From: Actinomycetota bacterium
GTDB taxonomy: Bacteria; Actinomycetota; Acidimicrobiia; Spongiisociales; UBA5794
Reading direction: 5' to 3'
Assembly (NCBI GenBank): GCA_003648875.1
Contig: QMQC01000145.1
Location: forward strand, 1-5,461
DNA: 5,461 bases
Position 1 is the stretch's first letter. Each line of letters begins with the position of its first letter. Made by a program: the position numbers and the translations under genes. Positions 3,030 through 5,461 of this stretch are shown piece after piece. The notes beneath the pieces are model-generated. The model did not search any database, was not told the DNA's origin, and saw only the letters and a program-made list of their open reading frames with translations.

Positions 3030-5461
3030 ATGTCCATCTTTTCAAAGGCACTCCGGATCGGAGAAGGCAAGCGTCTGAGAGAGCTCGAGCAGCTCGCGGA
3101 GGACGTCAATGCCCTTGAACCGGACGTCGAGCAGCTCTCAGACGAGGAGCTCGCTGCAAGAACGCCCTGGTTCAGGGAGCGCCTCGAAGCGGGTGAGACT
3201 CTCGACGATATCGAAATAGAGGCATATGCCACCGTGCGCGAGGCGGCCAAGCGCGTACTGGGTCAGCGCCACTACGACGTCCAGGTCGTCGGAGCCGGAA
3301 CGCTTCACCGTGGCATGATCGCTGAGATGAAGACGGGTGAGGGCAAAACCCTCGTCGCCACGATGCCTGCCTACCTGAATGCTCTGAGCGGTGGTGGTGT
3401 GCACATCGTCACGGTGAACGACTACCTCGCCAGTCGAGATGCCGAATGGATGGGCAGTATCCATCGATTCCTCGGGCTTGAGGTCGGTCTCATTCAGGCG
3501 TGGATGACGCCGGAGGAGCGCCGCCCTGCCTATGAGGCGGATATCACGCACGGGACGAACAACGAATTCGGCTTCGACTACCTGCGTGACAACATGACGA
3601 TGACCCCGGAGCACATGGTGCAGAAGGGGCACGCATTCGCCATTGTCGATGAGGTCGACTCGATCCTGGTCGATGAGGCGCGAACACCGCTGATCATTTC
3701 CGGACGGGTCGGGGAGACAGGGAAGTGGTACACAGAGTTCTCTCGCATAGCGTCGCGCCTTCGGATCGAAGATCACTACGAAGTGGATGAGAAGAAGCGT
3801 CAGGTGATCACCACCGAGGCCGGTGTGACCCGCGTCGAGGAGATTCTCGGCATCGAGAACATGTACGACTTTGCCAATGTCGACTTCATCCATCACCTGG
3901 ATGTTGCCCTGAAGGCCAAGACGCTCTATCAGAAGGACGTCGACTACATGATCCGAGGCGGCGAGGTCATGATCGTCGACGAGTTCACCGGTCGAGTCCT
4001 CGAGGGTCGTCGCTACTCAGAGGGGCTCCATCAGGCGATCGAGGCCAAAGAGGGCGTCCGGATCAAGGAGGAGAACCAGACCCTCGCAACGATCACGCTC
4101 CAGAACTACTTCCGTATGTACGAGAAGCTCTCTGGCATGACAGGTACTGCAATCACGGAGGAGGGCGAGTTCGTTGAGATCTATGGCCTCCAGGTCGTCG
4201 TGATCCCGACGAATGAGCCGATTGCACGAATGGATGAGGGAGATGTCGTCTATGTGGATGAGGATCACAAGTTCGCTGCCCTCGCCGACGACATCGAGGC
4301 ACGGAACGCAAAAGGTCAGCCTGTGCTCGTTGGTACCGTCTCGATCGAAAAATCCGAGCGTGTTGCCGACACCCTGAAGCGCCGTGGGATCGGCTTTGAA
4401 GTGCTCAACGCCAAACAGCACGAGCGGGAGGCGCACATCGTTGCCCAGGCAGGCATGCCGGGTGCGATCACCGTTGCTACCAACATGGCCGGCCGTGGTG
4501 TCGACATTCAGCTCGGCGGCAACCCTGTTGAACTTGCAAAGGACGCCATGCTCAGGAAGGACATCTCCCCTGACGATGACGGGTACGGCCAGGCCTACGA
4601 GGTAGCCCTGGCCGCGTCAACCGCCGAGACCCAGACGGACAGGCAGAGGGTTCTCGATGCGGGCGGTCTTTACGTTCTCGGCACCGAACGCCACGAGTCC
4701 CGTCGCATCGACAATCAGTTGCGTGGCCGCTCCGGCAGACAGGGAGACCCGGGAGAGAGTCGTTTCTACCTGTCCCTCGAGGACGATCTCATGCGTCGTT
4801 TTGCAAACGAACGTGTGGCGTCGATCATGTCGAGGCTCAAGATTCCACCTGATGTACCCATCGAGGCGAGGATGGTCAGCAAGGCGATCGAGCGCGCCCA
4901 GACCCAGGTCGAGTCACAGAACTTCGAGATACGAAAGAACGTCCTCAAGTACGACGAGGTGATGAACACCCAGCGCAGGATCATCTACCAGTGGCGGAAC
5001 CAGATCCTTCACGGAGACAGCACCGAGGAGCTGCTCTCAGAGTGGCGTGAAGACGTGGTTGAGGACGCCGTGCACGAGATGGCCGACGGCATCGATCCAT
5101 CCGAGTGGGATTGGGACGAGCTGCATACGCGTCTGGCGGAGCTCTACCCGACAAAGCTGGGTCGGGACAGCTTCGACAGGCCACAGGATCTCCTTGCTGA
5201 AGAGGTTGTCGATGCGTATCTCGCTGAGGCCGCCGATGCGTACCTGGCGCGTGAAGCAGATCTGACAACGCCTGTCATTCGATCTCTCGAGCGCACGGTC
5301 GTGCTGTCTGTGATCGACAACAAGTGGCGGGAGCACCTCGCTGAGATGGACTACCTGAGGTCTGGCATCGGTCTGCGTGCCATGGGCCAGAGGGATCCCC
5401 TCGTCGAGTATCAGCGTGAGGGGTTTTCGTTCTTCGAGGATCTCGTTCACACGACCAAAGC
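3030..5461 (+). CDS. secA: Preprotein translocase ATPase SecA (3' truncated)
   Basis: SecA is the ATPase that drives unfolded preproteins through the SecYEG channel; it cycles between cytosol and inner face of the membrane. From the ATG at 3030 the frame is open for 810 codons and runs off the window. N-terminus MSIFSKALRIGEGKRL fits the family and no better start exists. NBD1 holds the adenine-contact block YDVQ (82-85), Walker A MKTGEGKT (100-107) and Walker B IVDEVDSILVDEARTP (205-220). The preprotein cross-linking domain follows (about 222-365). NBD2 has TNMAGRGVDIQLGG (484-497) and QLRGRSGRQGDPGESRFYLS (563-582). The scaffold/wing region and two-helix finger LRAMGQRDPLVEYQREG (782-798) are present. 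At M785 the finger has Met where E. coli has Tyr794, as in mycobacterial SecA1. Motif V reads RGVDI instead of the commoner RGTDI. The missing end would carry the C-terminal linker and, if present, a zinc tail. Length and motifs indicate the essential housekeeping SecA1 type. Confidence 0.98.
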   Translation, partial: MSIFSKALRIGEGKRLRELEQLAEDVNALEPDVEQLSDEELAARTPWFRERLEAGETLDDIEIEAYATVREAAKRVLGQRHYDVQVVGAGTLHRGMIAEMKTGEGKTLVATMPAYLNALSGGGVHIVTVNDYLASRDAEWMGSIHRFLGLEVGLIQAWMTPEERRPAYEADITHGTNNEFGFDYLRDNMTMTPEHMVQKGHAFAIVDEVDSILVDEARTPLIISGRVGETGKWYTEFSRIASRLRIEDHYEVDEKKRQVITTEAGVTRVEEILGIENMYDFANVDFIHHLDVALKAKTLYQKDVDYMIRGGEVMIVDEFTGRVLEGRRYSEGLHQAIEAKEGVRIKEENQTLATITLQNYFRMYEKLSGMTGTAITEEGEFVEIYGLQVVVIPTNEPIARMDEGDVVYVDEDHKFAALADDIEARNAKGQPVLVGTVSIEKSERVADTLKRRGIGFEVLNAKQHEREAHIVAQAGMPGAITVATNMAGRGVDIQLGGNPVELAKDAMLRKDISPDDDGYGQAYEVALAASTAETQTDRQRVLDAGGLYVLGTERHESRRIDNQLRGRSGRQGDPGESRFYLSLEDDLMRRFANERVASIMSRLKIPPDVPIEARMVSKAIERAQTQVESQNFEIRKNVLKYDEVMNTQRRIIYQWRNQILHGDSTEELLSEWREDVVEDAVHEMADGIDPSEWDWDELHTRLAELYPTKLGRDSFDRPQDLLAEEVVDAYLAEAADAYLAREADLTTPVIRSLERTVVLSVIDNKWREHLAEMDYLRSGIGLRAMGQRDPLVEYQREGFSFFEDLVHTTK

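Noticed and set aside
3803..3812. Perfect palindrome GGTGATCACC in secA, sharing GTGATC with the 2942-2963 dyad
   Set aside because: It falls on conserved SecA codons, and GTGATC arises readily from Val-Ile codon pairs; no support for a second regulator site.
3138..3896. Minus-strand open frame of 252 codons inside secA
   Set aside because: It lies fully opposite the SecA Walker A/B region, is rich in His, Val, Asp and Arg and shows no family motif, so it is a codon-bias shadow.
4017..4436. Minus-strand open frame of 139 codons inside secA
   Set aside because: It is antisense to conserved SecA sequence, with a Leu/Asp-rich translation and no domain or ribosome binding site.
1..5461. Search for CRISPR arrays, insertion sequences, tRNA/rRNA genes, riboswitches, toxin-antitoxin or defence genes
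   Set aside because: No spaced direct repeats, transposase motifs, RNA-gene signatures or extra small genes were seen; the six genes fill the window and the largest gap is 70 bases.

Overview
The window reads as an ordinary, densely packed, all-plus-strand piece of chromosome from a moderately high-GC bacterium (roughly 57-60% GC by eye). Several features point to an actinobacterium: the SecA has the two-helix-finger sequence LRAMGQRDPLVEYQREG and a long insert between the GRGVDI motif and the GGLYVLGTERHESRR block, as in actinobacterial SecA1. The gene order comF - long-form hpf - LuxR-type response regulator - secA also fits, as do three start codons preceded by TAGNNT boxes with no Shine-Dalgarno. 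A deep-branching lineage such as Acidimicrobiia is possible, but that is a guess and not something the sequence proves.

Layout: (1) 2-199, the 3' end of an S-adenosylhomocysteine hydrolase gene (ahcY), cut by the window edge and followed by a GC-rich hairpin (192-216). (2) 235-990, an arylamine N-acetyltransferase with an intact Cys-His-Asp triad. (3) 1032-1754, a ComF-family phosphoribosyltransferase with a four-cysteine N-terminus and an unusual polar C-terminal tail. (4) 1751-2296, long-form ribosome hibernation promoting factor, overlapping comF by 4 bases. (5) 2309-2959, an orphan NarL/FixJ-type response regulator. (6) A 70-base gap with an inverted repeat and a likely promoter. (7) 3030 to the window end, secA, open for 810 codons and truncated at the right edge. 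No gap exceeds 70 bases.

Expression logic: genes that seem to begin transcription units (NAT, comF, secA) have a TAGNNT -10-like box 6-10 bases before the start codon and no ribosome binding site. This predicts leaderless or nearly leaderless mRNAs. The downstream genes in the comF-hpf-regulator cluster instead have a clear AGGAG or GGAG at 5-base spacing. The comF-hpf-regulator cluster is therefore probably one operon, with secA transcribed from its own promoter.

The genes cover methyl-cycle metabolism (ahcY), acetyl transfer to arylamines or hydrazines (NAT), a ComF-type nucleotide-binding protein, stationary-phase ribosome dimerisation (HPF), a two-component output regulator, and the general Sec export motor. 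I found no mobile element, CRISPR array, RNA gene, toxin-antitoxin pair or defence system. I do not think the window contains an undescribed system. The points most worth following are the leaderless-promoter pattern, the hairpin overlapping the NAT promoter, the ComF tail, and the regulator placed between hpf and secA.
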